A stretch of DNA of 64,000 nt. Source: Burkholderia territorii (GTDB lineage Bacteria; Pseudomonadota; Gammaproteobacteria; Burkholderiales; Burkholderiaceae). A program made the position numbers and the translations under genes. The notes below the pieces were generated by a model that was given only the letters and a program-made list of their open reading frames with translations, was not told the DNA's origin and ran no database searches. Positions within the stretch are counted from its first letter, which is position 1, and each line of letters begins with the position of its first letter. The stretch spans positions 186,001-250,000 of the forward strand of contig NZ_CADFEJ010000002.1 in the NCBI RefSeq assembly GCF_902833055.1. The letters run 5' to 3'. This document shows, piece after piece, positions 9,552 through 18,451 of the stretch.

Positions 9552-9591
9552 GCGCGCGCCGGCAACCCGCATCACGGGTGCCGGCGCGCGC
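9552..9591. other. Long hairpin between prpC and acnD
   Basis: A 17-bp stem with one bulged base (arms at 9552-9569 and 9575-9591, loop CATCA) fills most of the 81-base gap between prpC and acnD. It has no T-tract on the minus strand, so it is not a classical terminator. It may protect the 3' end of the prpBC part of the message or tune acnD-prpF expression; this is inference. Confidence 0.55.
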
Positions 9592-9600
9592 AGCGGGCGA

Positions 9601-10770
9601 TCAGCGCTTCTCGATCGGCACGAACTGCAGGTCTTCCGGACCGGTGTAGTTCGCGCTCGGGCGGATGATCTTGTTGTCGATGCGCTGCTCGATGATGTGC
9701 GCGCTCCAGCCGGACGTGCGCGAGATCACGAACAGCGGCGTGAACATCGCGGTCGGCACGCCCATCATGTGATACGACACGGCGCTGAACCAGTCGAGGT
9801 TCGGGAACATCTTCTTCGCGTCCCACATCACCGATTCGAGGCGCTCGGCGATGCTGTACAGCTTCAGGTCGCCCGCTTCCTTCGACAGCTTGTGCGCGAC
9901 GCCCTTGATCACCTTGTTGCGCGGATCGGAAATCGTGTAGACCGGATGGCCGAAGCCGATCACGACTTCCTTGTTCTCGACGCGGCGGCGGATGTCGGCC
10001 TCGGCGTCGTCCGGCGAGCTGTAGCGGCTCTGGATTTCATACGCGACTTCGTTCGCGCCGCCGTGCTTCGGCCCGCGCAGCGCGCCGATCGCGCCGGTGA
10101 TCGCCGAATAGATGTCCGAGCCCGTGCCCGCGATCACGCGACCGGTGAACGTCGATGCGTTGAACTCGTGCTCCGCGTACAGGATCAGCGACGTATGCAT
10201 CGCGTCGACCCACGACTTCGACGGCGTCTTGCCGTGCAGCAGATGCAGGAAGTGGCCGCCGATCGAGTCGTCGTCGGTTTCCGTCTCGATGCGCTTGCCG
10301 TTGTGCGAGAAGTGATACCAGTACAGCAGCATCGAGCCGAGCGACGCCATCAGGCGGTCGGCGATGTCGCGCGCGCCCGGCAGGTTGTGATCGTCCTTCT
10401 CCGGCAGCACGGTGCCGAGCACCGACACGCCGGTACGCATCACGTCCATCGGGTGAGCCGATGCCGGGATCTGCTCGAGCGCGGCCTTCAGTGCGTTCGG
10501 CAGGCCGCGCAGCGCGCGCAGCTTGGTCTTGTACGCAGCCAGTTCGGTCAGGTTCGGCAGCGTGCCGTGCACGAGCAGGTGCGCGATTTCCTCGAATTCG
10601 CACGATTCCGCGACGTCGAGGATGTCGTACCCGCGATAGTGCAGGTCGTTGCCGGTCTTGCCGACCGTGCACAGCGCCGTGTTGCCGGCCGTCACGCCCG
10701 ACAGCGCCACCGACTTCTTCGGCTTGAATGCGCCTGCGGCGGCCGGTGCTGCGTCTTTCGTCTCGCTCAT
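9601..10770 (-). CDS. prpC: 2-methylcitrate synthase
   Basis: A 389-residue citrate-synthase-family enzyme that condenses propionyl-CoA with oxaloacetate. Catalytic landmarks are [27 protein letters not shown] and the later [13 protein letters not shown], holding the family histidines and arginine; the start [20 protein letters not shown] is typical of PrpC rather than GltA. The ATG at 10770 ([10 protein letters not shown]) has GGAGAACGG before it. A 116-base gap separates it from prpB upstream and an 81-base gap with a hairpin from acnD downstream. Confidence 0.96.
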   Translation of the reverse strand: MSETKDAAPAAAGAFKPKKSVALSGVTAGNTALCTVGKTGNDLHYRGYDILDVAESCEFEEIAHLLVHGTLPNLTELAAYKTKLRALRGLPNALKAALEQIPASAHPMDVMRTGVSVLGTVLPEKDDHNLPGARDIADRLMASLGSMLLYWYHFSHNGKRIETETDDDSIGGHFLHLLHGKTPSKSWVDAMHTSLILYAEHEFNASTFTGRVIAGTGSDIYSAITGAIGALRGPKHGGANEVAYEIQSRYSSPDDAEADIRRRVENKEVVIGFGHPVYTISDPRNKVIKGVAHKLSKEAGDLKLYSIAERLESVMWDAKKMFPNLDWFSAVSYHMMGVPTAMFTPLFVISRTSGWSAHIIEQRIDNKIIRPSANYTGPEDLQFVPIEKR

Positions 10771-10886
10771 GTTTCCGTTCTCCAATGGGTATCGGGGGTG
10801 TCATGTCGGCCGGGCGCGCCGCGGATGCGCGCGGCCCGGTTTCATGCAAAGCATTCCGGGAGCCGTGCCCCGGCGCGCGGGGCGCG

Positions 10887-11780
10887 TTACTTCTTGCCCT
10901 GCGCGAACAGTTCGTCGAGCTTCTGCTCGTATGCGTGATAGCCGAGGAAGTCGTACAGCTCGGCGCGCGTCTGCATGGTCGGCACCGCGGCCTTCTGCGT
11001 GCCGTCGCGGCGGAGCGTCTCGTAGAAATTCAGCGCGGCCTTGTTCATCGCGCGATACGCGCCGCAGCAGTACAGCGCGATGTCGACGTTCGCCTCGCGC
11101 AGCTCGTCGAGCGTGAACAGCGGCGTCGAGCCGAACTCGGTCAGGTTCGCGAGGATCGGCACCTTCACGGCGGCCTTGAAGCGGCGATAGTCGTCGAGCG
11201 TCTTCATCGCTTCGGGGAAGATCATGTCCGCGCCGGCTTCCACGTACGCGATCGCGCGCTCGATCGCCGCATCGATTCCTTCGGCGGCGGCCGCGTCGGT
11301 GCGGGCCATGATCACGAACTGGTCGTCGGTGCGCGCATCGACCGCGGCCTTCACGCGATCGACCATTTCGTCGGTCGGCACGACTTCCTTGCCCGGACGG
11401 TGCCCGCAGCGCTTCTGGCCGACCTGGTCCTCCAGGTGGACGGCCGCGACACCGGCCTTGATGAACGAGCGAACGGTGCGCGCGATGTTGAATGCGCCGC
11501 CCCAGCCGGTATCGATGTCGACGAGCAGCGGCAGGTCGGTCGCGTTGGTGATCCGGTTCGCGTCGATCAGCACGTCTTCCATCGTGCTGATGCCGAGATC
11601 GGGGATCCCGAGCGAATTCGCGGCGACGCCGCCGCCCGACAGGTAGACGGCCTTGAAGCCGACGGCCTGCGCCATCTTGGCCGCGTACGCGGTGATCGCG
11701 CCGACCACCTGCAGCGGCTGCTCGGCCGCGACTGCCGCGCGGAATTTCGCGCCGGCGCTCTGAAGATGCGTGTTGCTCAT
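10887..11780 (-). CDS. prpB: 2-methylisocitrate lyase
   Basis: A 297-residue PEP-mutase/isocitrate-lyase-family enzyme, splitting 2-methylisocitrate into pyruvate and succinate, the last step of the cycle. The signature [10 protein letters not shown] contains the catalytic cysteine, and [19 protein letters not shown] and [10 protein letters not shown] are typical PrpB segments binding metal and substrate. AGGAGGC lies 6 bases before the ATG at 11780, which fixes the start. It is the first gene of the leftward operon, just behind a sigma-54 promoter. Confidence 0.96.
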   Translation of the reverse strand: MSNTHLQSAGAKFRAAVAAEQPLQVVGAITAYAAKMAQAVGFKAVYLSGGGVAANSLGIPDLGISTMEDVLIDANRITNATDLPLLVDIDTGWGGAFNIARTVRSFIKAGVAAVHLEDQVGQKRCGHRPGKEVVPTDEMVDRVKAAVDARTDDQFVIMARTDAAAAEGIDAAIERAIAYVEAGADMIFPEAMKTLDDYRRFKAAVKVPILANLTEFGSTPLFTLDELREANVDIALYCCGAYRAMNKAALNFYETLRRDGTQKAAVPTMQTRAELYDFLGYHAYEQKLDELFAQGKK

Positions 11781-11810
11781 GAACGGCCTCCTGAAGGAAT
11801 GCCCATCAAC

Positions 11811-11826
11811 AGCAAGGACCGGGCCA
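11811..11826 (-). promoter_or_regulatory. Sigma-54 promoter of prpBC-acnD-prpF
   Basis: On the minus strand TGGCCCG-N4-TTGCT matches the -24/-12 consensus, with the invariant GG and GC exactly 10 bases apart. Transcription would start near 11800, leaving a leader of about 20 bases that contains the AGGAGGC ribosome site of prpB. The adjacent activator gene prpR is a sigma-54 enhancer-binding protein, which supports the call. Confidence 0.8.
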
Positions 11827-11889
11827 GCTCGCGAATTGCCGCTAACCCACTGATTCTTAAGCAACCGGCGCGAGCAACCCATCATCCGA

Positions 11890-11930
11890 CGATTTCATTT
11901 CGGCAATTTCATGTTTCAAAAATGAAATCG
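11890..11930. promoter_or_regulatory. Palindromic site, probable PrpR binding site
   Basis: A perfect 11-bp inverted repeat, CGATTTCATTT at 11890-11900 and AAATGAAATCG at 11920-11930, encloses further TTTCA/TGAAA elements. It lies about 65-120 bases upstream of the sigma-54 promoter and 20-60 bases before prpR. It therefore fits both as the enhancer site for the operon and as an autoregulatory site for prpR. The assignment to PrpR rests on position. Confidence 0.65.
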
Positions 11931-11950
11931 CACGCGCATAATCGATCGTC

Positions 11951-13933
11951 ATGGACCTCTCTTCGACCAAGCCCGTCGGCCCGGCCGACCGAGCCGTTCG
12001 CCCGCGCATCTGGGCGATGGGCATCAGCCGCCTGCGCGACCTGTTTCGCGAGATCGCCGGCGAATTCGACGAACGCGCCGACGTGCGCATCGTCACGCGT
12101 GCATACGAAGACGCGCTGAGCGCGATCGCGGAAGCCGGCACCTCGCGGCCCGACGTGATCGTCGCGGCCGGCTCGAACGGCGGCTTCCTGAAAACGCGGG
12201 CGCAAGTGCCGGTCGTCGTCGTATCGCCGACCGGTTTCGACGTGATGCAGGCGCTAGCCCGGGCACGGCGCGACGCATCGCGCATCGCGCTCGTCAGCGC
12301 CGGCGAGACGCCGCCCGAAGTGCGCCGCTTCGTCGCCGCTTACGGCCTCGACGTGCAGTTTGCGTCATATCAGTCCGCGCAGGAAGCCGAAGCGTGCGTG
12401 CACGACCTGCACGATCGCGGCATCGAGACGATCGTCGGCCCCGGCCTCGTCACCGATCTCGCGGCGAGTGCGGGCATGGGCGCGGTGTTCCTTTATTCGC
12501 ACGCGTCGGTGCGCAAGGCGGTCGAGACGGCGCTCGAGGTCGCGTACGCGACGCACGCCGAGGCGTTTCGCCGCCAGCGGCTCGACAACCTGTTGCAGCA
12601 TCTGCGCGACGGCGTGGTGGCGCTCGATGCGCGCGGTCGCGTCGAAGCCATCAACGAGCGGCTCGCGTCGGCGCTCGGCGTCGAACCGGCGGCGGCCGTC
12701 GGCCGCGCGCTCGTCGATTTGCGGCCGGAATTGCGCACGCTGCGCGGCGAAGACGGCGACGCGCTCGCGACCGTGCGCGGCGTGCGCTACGTCGTGCATC
12801 GCGGGCCGCTGGTCGATCGCGGCGTGACGTCCGGCAGCGTGCTGACGTTCCAGGAGTCGCGTGCCGTCGAGCGGCTCGATCGCGCATTGCGTTCGCAGGC
12901 GAACACGCAGCAGTTCGCGGCGCGCTACACGCTCGACGATGTGGTCGGCGCGTCCGCGCCGATGGCGCGCGTGCGCGATCTCGTGCGCCGCTACGCGAAA
13001 TCCGACGCGACCGTGCTCGTACTGGGCGAAAGCGGCACCGGCAAAGAGATGATCGCGCAGAGCCTGCACGCGCTGTCCTCGCGGCGCAACTATCCGTTCG
13101 TCGCGATCAACTGCGGCGCGTTTCCGGAGGCGCTGCTCGAGAGCGAGCTGTTCGGTTACGAGGAAGGCGCGTTCACCGGCGCGCGGCGCGGCGGCAAGAC
13201 CGGGCTGTTCGAGGCCGCGCACCGCGGCACGCTGTTTCTGGACGAGATCGGTGAGATGCCGCCGTCGCTGCAAAGCCGGCTGCTGCGCGTGCTGCAGGAG
13301 CGCGAGGTGATCCGTCTCGGCTCGACCGAGCCGATCCGCATCGACGTGCGCGTGATCGCCGCGACGCACCGCCCGCTGCTCGCGGCCGTCGAGGACGGCA
13401 CGTTCCGTGCGGACCTGTATTACCGGCTCAACATCCTGAACATTGGCCTGCCGCCGCTGCGCGAGCGCGCCGCCGACATTCCCGCGCTCGCCGCCACGCT
13501 GCTCGTTCAGGCTGCGCGGCGCGAACCGCGGCTGGCCGAACGCGTGCGCGAGATCGACGATGCAATGCGCGCGCTCGACGCGACGCGCGCGACGCTCGCG
13601 CGCTATCGATGGCCCGGCAACGTGCGGGAACTGCAGAACGTGGTCGAGCGGATCGCGGTGGAACTGGCCGAGGAAGTCGACGAGCGCGATCCGGGTGCCG
13701 CGTGCGCGGCGCTCACGCCCGATGCGCTGCAGGCGATCGCGCCCGAACTGTTCGCCGTGCCGCCCGACGCGCCCGACGCCGACGACGCGCAGACACTCCA
13801 CGCGCGCCGCCGTCGCGCCGAAGCCGACGAGATCCGCGCGGTGCTCGATGCATGCGGCGGCGATCGCGATCGCGCGTGCGCGATGCTCGGCATCAGCAAG
13901 ACGACGCTATGGCGGAAGCTGTCTGCGAAATAG
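11951..13933 (+). CDS. prpR: Propionate catabolism activator PrpR (sigma-54 dependent)
   Basis: A 660-residue enhancer-binding protein. The N-terminal PrpR sensor domain (about residues 15-190) binds 2-methylcitrate in characterised homologues. It is followed by a PAS-like stretch and an AAA+ domain with Walker A GESGTGKE near residue 358 and GAFTGA near 405, the loop that contacts sigma-54. A Fis-type helix-turn-helix ([18 protein letters not shown]) closes the protein. It is divergent from prpB; the 170-base gap holds a sigma-54 promoter and a palindromic site. Confidence 0.95.
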   Translation: MDLSSTKPVGPADRAVRPRIWAMGISRLRDLFREIAGEFDERADVRIVTRAYEDALSAIAEAGTSRPDVIVAAGSNGGFLKTRAQVPVVVVSPTGFDVMQALARARRDASRIALVSAGETPPEVRRFVAAYGLDVQFASYQSAQEAEACVHDLHDRGIETIVGPGLVTDLAASAGMGAVFLYSHASVRKAVETALEVAYATHAEAFRRQRLDNLLQHLRDGVVALDARGRVEAINERLASALGVEPAAAVGRALVDLRPELRTLRGEDGDALATVRGVRYVVHRGPLVDRGVTSGSVLTFQESRAVERLDRALRSQANTQQFAARYTLDDVVGASAPMARVRDLVRRYAKSDATVLVLGESGTGKEMIAQSLHALSSRRNYPFVAINCGAFPEALLESELFGYEEGAFTGARRGGKTGLFEAAHRGTLFLDEIGEMPPSLQSRLLRVLQEREVIRLGSTEPIRIDVRVIAATHRPLLAAVEDGTFRADLYYRLNILNIGLPPLRERAADIPALAATLLVQAARREPRLAERVREIDDAMRALDATRATLARYRWPGNVRELQNVVERIAVELAEEVDERDPGAACAALTPDALQAIAPELFAVPPDAPDADDAQTLHARRRRAEADEIRAVLDACGGDRDRACAMLGISKTTLWRKLSAK

Positions 13934-13975
13934 GTGCGGGCGGGATGGCCAGGGTACGCATGACGCGCGCCGCCT

Positions 13976-14599
13976 TCAATCGGCCTTGTGATAGTGGCGG
14001 TAAGCCTTCGCGCGATTCCCGCACGACGACATCGAGCACCAGCGGCGGCTGCCGTTCTTGCTGTCGTCGATGAACAGCCATTGGCACGCATCGTTCGCGC
14101 AGCGCTTGACCTTCGCGAGTCGCGCGCTGCCCAGCAGGTCCATTGCCGACCATAGCACCGGGCTCAGCAGCGTGGAGAGCGTCGCGTCCGCACCGCGGAT
14201 CCGCCACGCATAGCCGCCGTCGATCTGCGCGAGCGCGACGCGCGGCGCCGCTTCCGCCAGAAAACCGCCCAGCAGCGCGAGATCGTCCGCTTGCGGCTCG
14301 CGCCGCTCGGCTTGCGCATGAAAGAGCCGATACAGCGCCTCGCGCAACGCGAGCGCGAGCGCCAGCATCGCCGGCTCGCCCTCTTTCTTCTTCACGTGTG
14401 TACGACACGCGTCGGCCAGGCCGGCCGGCACGCCCGCGTGCTCGCGGCACCAGGTGAACAGGTCGTCCAGCGTGCCGAAGGTTTCGGTCGGCGTATCGGC
14501 GCCGCGCCAGTACAGCGTATTCGCGAAGTCGATGCTCAGCGTGTCGGACAGCGCCGGAATCAGGCAGTCCGCCGTGACGGAAGGTTGCGTTTTGCTCAT
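13976..14599 (-). CDS. CGNR zinc-finger regulator with ABATE domain
   Basis: A 207-residue protein with an N-terminal ABATE (putative stress-induced regulator) domain (about residues 10-140) and a C-terminal CGNR zinc finger: RCANDACQWLF, then WCSMSSCGNRAKAYRHY, giving four cysteines for zinc. Such proteins are cytoplasmic DNA-binding regulators. The ATG at 14599 (MSKTQPSV) is chosen; no strong ribosome site is seen, and a -10-like TTAGATAC lies so close that the message may be nearly leaderless. It is divergent from the VOC gene with paired operators between them, so it probably controls that gene and itself. Confidence 0.8.
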   Translation of the reverse strand: MSKTQPSVTADCLIPALSDTLSIDFANTLYWRGADTPTETFGTLDDLFTWCREHAGVPAGLADACRTHVKKKEGEPAMLALALALREALYRLFHAQAERREPQADDLALLGGFLAEAAPRVALAQIDGGYAWRIRGADATLSTLLSPVLWSAMDLLGSARLAKVKRCANDACQWLFIDDSKNGSRRWCSMSSCGNRAKAYRHYHKAD

Positions 14600-14618
14600 G
14601 CCGCGATCGTATCTAACG

Positions 14619-14669
14619 ACCATGCCGGTTGACAAGCGCGCGGACGCTTTCTAACATAACCGGCATGGT
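14619..14669. promoter_or_regulatory. Paired inverted operators and divergent promoter region
   Basis: ACCATGCCGGTT at 14619-14630 and AACCGGCATGGT at 14658-14669 form a perfect 12-bp inverted pair; extended, AACCGGCATGGT-N-GTTA is repeated with a single variable base. The sites overlap the -35 box and directly follow the -10 box of the VOC promoter. The left site also covers the start region of the regulator gene. This is a typical repressor arrangement; the CGNR regulator is the obvious candidate ligand. Confidence 0.75.
14629..14657 (+). promoter_or_regulatory. Sigma-70 promoter of the VOC gene
   Basis: TTGACA at 14629-14634 and TAACAT at 14652-14657 are separated by exactly 17 bases. Transcription would begin near 14664, about 60 bases before the VOC start codon. 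It is one of the closest matches to the sigma-70 consensus in the window. Confidence 0.85.
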
Positions 14670-14722
14670 GGTTAAAAAGGTTTGCTGCACTGACGTCCCC
14701 CCTTCAGTTCAAGGAGCCACAG

Positions 14723-15106
14723 ATGATCGATCACCTTTCGTTCGGCGTTGCCCAGATCGACCGCAGCCGCGCGTTCTACGACAACACGCTCGGCGCGCTC
14801 GGCTACAAGCGGCTGTACAGCGACGACGGATCCCTCGGCTACGGCACCAGCGAACCGGTGCTGTGGTTGCAGCACGCGGCGCGTCCGGTCGTCGCCGATC
14901 CCGATTCAGGATTGCACGTGTCGTTTCGCGCATCGTCGCCCGTGGAAGTCGATGCGTTCTATCGCGCCGCGCTCCAGCACGGCGGAAAGGACAATGGCGG
15001 GCCGGGCAAACGCGAGCACTACGGCCCCGGCTACTACGCCGCATTCGTCGTCGATCCCGACGGGTATCGGCTCGAAGCCCACTGCGAACTGGACAACGTC
15101 GTCTGA
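14723..15106 (+). CDS. VOC-family (glyoxalase/bleomycin-resistance fold) protein
   Basis: A 127-residue cytoplasmic protein of the vicinal oxygen chelate superfamily. It starts MIDHLSFGVAQIDRSRAFYD and ends FVVDPDGYRLEAHCE, the two beta-alpha-beta-beta-beta modules with a metal-ligand glutamate near the C-terminus. AAGGAG lies before the ATG. Members include glyoxalases, dioxygenases and drug-binding proteins; the substrate cannot be told. A strong, apparently repressible promoter under the divergent CGNR regulator suggests an inducible detoxification role. Confidence 0.85.
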   Translation: MIDHLSFGVAQIDRSRAFYDNTLGALGYKRLYSDDGSLGYGTSEPVLWLQHAARPVVADPDSGLHVSFRASSPVEVDAFYRAALQHGGKDNGGPGKREHYGPGYYAAFVVDPDGYRLEAHCELDNVV

Positions 15107-15133
15107 TTCGGTTCGTACCGACACCGGTAAGCG

Positions 15134-15174
15134 ACCAGGGCCCGATTCCGCGTGATGAGGAATCGGGCCCTGGT
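15134..15174 (+). terminator. Terminator after the VOC gene
   Basis: A perfect 16-bp stem, ACCAGGGCCCGATTCC pairing with GGAATCGGGCCCTGGT around a 9-base loop, followed by CTTTGG. It begins 28 bases after the VOC stop. The T-tract is short, but the stem is long and exact. Confidence 0.75.
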
Positions 15175-15286
15175 CTTTGGTACATGGCTACCGCAGGCAA
15201 TTACGGCAACGACGCGGCGGATGGTCGGATGGCGCGGCCTGGTCCCGGTCGATTACGCGCGCGATCCGGCCCGTGCCGCGAATTGC

Positions 15287-16135
15287 CTACTGCGCGTTGC
15301 GCGTGCGCTGCAGTTGCTCGCCCAATCCTTCGATCCCGAGGCGCACCGTCTGCCCTGCCTTCAGGAACACAGGCGACGGCTTGATGCCCATCCCGACGCC
15401 CGGCGGCGTGCCGGTCGTGATCACGTCGCCCGGTTGCAGCGTCATGCAGGCCGACAGGTAAGCGATCAGTTGCGCGACGGTGAACACCATCGTGCGCGTG
15501 TTGCCGTTCTGGTAGCGGTGTCCGTCGATCTCGAGCCACAGGTCGAGGCACTGCGGATCGGGCACCTCGTCGCGCGTCACGAGCCACGGGCCGATCGGGC
15601 CGAACGTGTCGAAGCCCTTGCCCTTGTCCCACTGGCCGCCGCGCTCGATCTGCCACTCGCGCTCGGAGACATCGTTGACGACGCAATAGCCGGCGACGTA
15701 ATCCAGCGCGCGCGCCTCGCCGACGTCCTTGCACGTCGCACCGATCACGACGCCGAGCTCGACTTCCCAATCCGTCTTCACCGAACCCTTCGGGATGTCG
15801 ATACCGTCGTTCGGGCCGCAGATCGAACTCGTCCATTTGCCGAATACCACCGGCTCCTTCGGCACCGGCATGCCGGCCTCGGCCGCGTGATCGGCATAGT
15901 TCAGACCAATGCCGATGAACTTGCCGACGCGGCCGACGCACGCGCCGATGCGCGGCTCGCCGGGCACGAGCGGCAGCGTGGCCGGATCGATCGCGCGCAC
16001 GCGCGCGAGCGCGGCGTCGGACAGCGCGTCGCCGGCCAGATCCGGCACGTGCGCGGACAGGTCGCGGATGCGGCCATCCGCATCGAGGATGCCGGGCTTT
16101 TCCTGGCCGGACGGGCCATAGCGAAGCAGTTTCAT
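15287..16135 (-). CDS. Fumarylacetoacetate hydrolase (FAH) family protein
   Basis: A 282-residue enzyme of the FAH family, with a short N-terminal domain (MKLLRYGPSGQEKPGILD) and the catalytic FAH fold. Metal and active-site segments are seen in FIGIGLNYADHAAEAG, DWEVELGVVIG and TGTPPGVGMG. Close relatives act as 2,4-diketo-3-deoxy sugar-acid hydrolases or are annotated as ureidoglycolate lyases; the MKLLRYG start favours the sugar-acid group. The ATG at 16135 matches the family start. Convergent with the VOC gene. An IclR regulator begins 650 bases upstream on the other strand. Confidence 0.87.
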   Translation of the reverse strand: MKLLRYGPSGQEKPGILDADGRIRDLSAHVPDLAGDALSDAALARVRAIDPATLPLVPGEPRIGACVGRVGKFIGIGLNYADHAAEAGMPVPKEPVVFGKWTSSICGPNDGIDIPKGSVKTDWEVELGVVIGATCKDVGEARALDYVAGYCVVNDVSEREWQIERGGQWDKGKGFDTFGPIGPWLVTRDEVPDPQCLDLWLEIDGHRYQNGNTRTMVFTVAQLIAYLSACMTLQPGDVITTGTPPGVGMGIKPSPVFLKAGQTVRLGIEGLGEQLQRTRNAQ

Positions 16136-16792
16136 CGTGCTCAACCTCTGTTGTCGAATGTGACAGGATACCGGCCGACGCGACCGCTGACGGCCACGCG
16201 CCGGACTGAATGTCGATCGTCGATGACGCGCGTCGGCGCCGCATCCGGCAGGCCAAACGACACGCGAGGCTCGCGCAGGCGCAGCGATCGCGGCGCCGCA
16301 CCGAAGTGCGACGCGCATCGAGCAGGCGGCCGCCGGTCTGCGCATCGGCGACGACGACGCAGCATCCGCGACATGTGGCGGCCTGTGGCGGCCGGCATCA
16401 CGCGCGGCAGCGCCGTCGCTGGCCCGCCGCTCTTTGTACCACCGGCGGGCCGCCGTGAAATGGCGCGCGACGGATACCGACTATTGGTGCGCCTGCGGAG
16501 ATTGCGCCGCAGCATCGGCGCTCGCCGCACATTCGGCTTTTACGCCGAATGCCGCCGTCATTCGATCCGAGGAATGGATTGCGAATATTTCTTGTGACCC
16601 TGTCATCGGGAACGCTACGTGATCCGTTCTTGCTGGGTAACGATCGGTAAAAAGACGCTGCATTGCACACTGAATGTTTGTTGTTAAGCTCGCGCGGATG
16701 GCAGTCGCATCCGCATGCGGCTTCACGGATTCCGCGTGCAAATCAGGCCAGCGTGCGTCGCCACCGATTGGCAACCCCGGACTTCCTACCCC
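16136..16792. other. Intergenic region between FAH gene and IclR gene
   Basis: No convincing gene is seen in these 657 bases; frames crossing it are arginine-rich with no family pattern. It should hold the promoters of the two divergent genes. The AT-richer part at about 16560-16700 is the most promoter-like, but no clear -35/-10 pair can be defended. Confidence 0.6.
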
Positions 16793-17617
16793 ATGATGCA
16801 AACGACCAATAACCTGCTCCCCGGCAGCGACGCACGGGAGTCGATGGGCACAGCCGACCGCTATCGCGCACCCGCGCTCGACAAGGGTCTCGACATTCTC
16901 GAACTCTTGTCTGAACAAAAGGAAGGACTCACCCGCACCGAAATCACGAAGGAACTCGGCCGCAACGCGAGCGAGATCTACCGGATGCTCGAACGTCTCG
17001 TCGCACGCCGCTACGTGATGCGCTCGAGCGGCGGCGACCGTTACACGCTCAGCCTCAAACTGTTCGCGCTTGCGCATCGGCATCCACCGATGAACCGGCT
17101 GATCGCCGAGGCGTTGCCGCTGATGCAGCGCTTCGCCGACGCGGCCGAACAGTCGTGCCATCTGACCGTCTACGACCGCGGCAACCTGCTCGTGATCGCG
17201 CAGGTCGACGGCCCCGGCCCATGGGGCGTATCGGTGCGGCTGGGCTCGCGCGTCGGGCTCGCCGATACGGCGTCGGGGCGCGTGATGCTGTCGTTCCAGG
17301 GTTCCGAGCAGCGTGCGCACATGCTGGCCGAGCATCGCAAGGTCAAGGGCGAAACGCCGATGAACGAGCAGGAACTCGCGCACGCGTGCCAGTCCATTCG
17401 GCAGTCCGGTTACATACGCCAGGACAGCCGACAGGCGTACGGCGTGACCGACCTGAGCGCGCCGATCCTCGGCCCGGCCGGCCATGCGATCGCGGTGCTG
17501 ACCTGCCCGTACATGCGCCGGATCGATGCGCATATGGCGCCGTCGATCGAGGTGGTCGTCGCACGATTGCGAGATGCGGCAGGCCAGTTGTCGATGTGCC
17601 GCGCGCAAACGTGCTGA
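16793..17617 (+). CDS. IclR-family transcriptional regulator
   Basis: A 274-residue regulator. The N-terminal winged helix-turn-helix is seen in KGLDILELLSEQKEGLTRTE and SEIYRMLERLVARRYVMRS. It is followed by the GAF-like IclR effector domain with GLADTASGRVMLSF and the C-terminal APILGPAGHAIAVLTCPY. IclR proteins bind small carboxylates or aromatics and control nearby catabolic genes, so the divergent FAH hydrolase is a plausible target. Tandem ATGs at 16793 and 16796 are possible starts; no good ribosome site decides between them. Confidence 0.88.
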   Translation: MMQTTNNLLPGSDARESMGTADRYRAPALDKGLDILELLSEQKEGLTRTEITKELGRNASEIYRMLERLVARRYVMRSSGGDRYTLSLKLFALAHRHPPMNRLIAEALPLMQRFADAAEQSCHLTVYDRGNLLVIAQVDGPGPWGVSVRLGSRVGLADTASGRVMLSFQGSEQRAHMLAEHRKVKGETPMNEQELAHACQSIRQSGYIRQDSRQAYGVTDLSAPILGPAGHAIAVLTCPYMRRIDAHMAPSIEVVVARLRDAAGQLSMCRAQTC

Positions 17618-17750
17618 ACATCGCCTGATCGTCGATCACGCTCGCCGCGCTCGACCTTCGGGTGCGGCAGTCGTTCGGCCACACGGCGAGCGGGTCGGGC
17701 AGGCGCGCGCGCCGATGCCTGCGGTGTGCGATCCGCACGCCGCGCTACGC

Positions 17751-17802
17751 TAGAATAGCGGCCCTCTCAAAAACTACGGCGGCCGGCTGTCGCGGCCGCC
17801 GT
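17751..17802 (+). promoter_or_regulatory. -10 box and 5' leader hairpin before the H-NS-like gene
   Basis: TAGAAT at 17751-17756 is a likely -10 box. Just downstream a perfect 10-bp stem, ACGGCGGCCG at 17776-17785 with CGGCCGCCGT at 17793-17802, ends only 5-14 bases before the possible start codons. No ribosome site is visible between hairpin and ATG. The hairpin could hide or replace the normal initiation site, so translation control is possible; this is inference. Confidence 0.5.
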
Positions 17803-17816
17803 GTCCGATGGATGTC

Positions 17817-18359
17817 ATGGCCAAACTTCTGAACGATCAAGAATTCCAGCGTTTCTCCGAACTTCAGCAGAAGCAGGCGAGCTTCACGATCACGCCCGAG
17901 GAAGCGGACGAGCTGCGCGACATCGTCGCGCGCGCGCAGAAGAAGCGCGACGACCGTGCCGAAGCGATGCGGGCGATCGAGAACTACATCGAGCAGTTCG
18001 ACATCACGCCCGACGAACTCTTCTCGCCCGAGCAGATCGGCGAGGCCGCGCGCACTTACGGCCTCATCACGGCCACCAAGAAAGAGCGCACGCTGCCGCC
18101 GTCGATCACGTTCAACGGCAAGCCGTATCAATGGACCAAGACGCTTCCGGACGACGTGCGCGCCGCGCTGTTCGATGCATTTACGTCCGGCGAATCGGTC
18201 AAGCGCTTCATCGCGATGCCGAAGGACACCGCGCGTTGCGCGCTGACGATCGCCCGCCTCGAGCGCGAAACCGGCGGCGTCTATGCCGACGCGCACCTCG
18301 CGGAACTCGCGATTTCGCGTGACCAGGTGAACGACGCAGCGTCGAAACTCGCCGCGTAA
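17817..18359 (+). CDS. H-NS-like nucleoid-associated protein, divergent
   Basis: A 180-residue charged protein starting MAKLLNDQEFQRFSELQQKQ. The N-terminal part is coiled-coil-like (about residues 5-65) and includes AIENYIEQFDITPDELF, which parallels KIEEYDITAEELGF in the H-NS family protein encoded at 21949. The C-terminal part (ITFNGKPYQWTKTLPDDVRAALFDAF) lacks the TGETWSGRGR DNA-binding motif of canonical H-NS. Family membership is therefore inference from the N-terminus. An ATG at 17808 is also in frame. A large repeat array lies 93 bases after its stop. Confidence 0.72.
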   Translation: MAKLLNDQEFQRFSELQQKQASFTITPEEADELRDIVARAQKKRDDRAEAMRAIENYIEQFDITPDELFSPEQIGEAARTYGLITATKKERTLPPSITFNGKPYQWTKTLPDDVRAALFDAFTSGESVKRFIAMPKDTARCALTIARLERETGGVYADAHLAELAISRDQVNDAASKLAA

Positions 18360-18451
18360 TCGCCATCGCGGGCACGGTTCATGCGTGCCCGCACCGGCGC
18401 GGACGCAGGCAAAAGCTGCGCCGCGCCAGCCGGAGCACTGCGGGCACGCAC

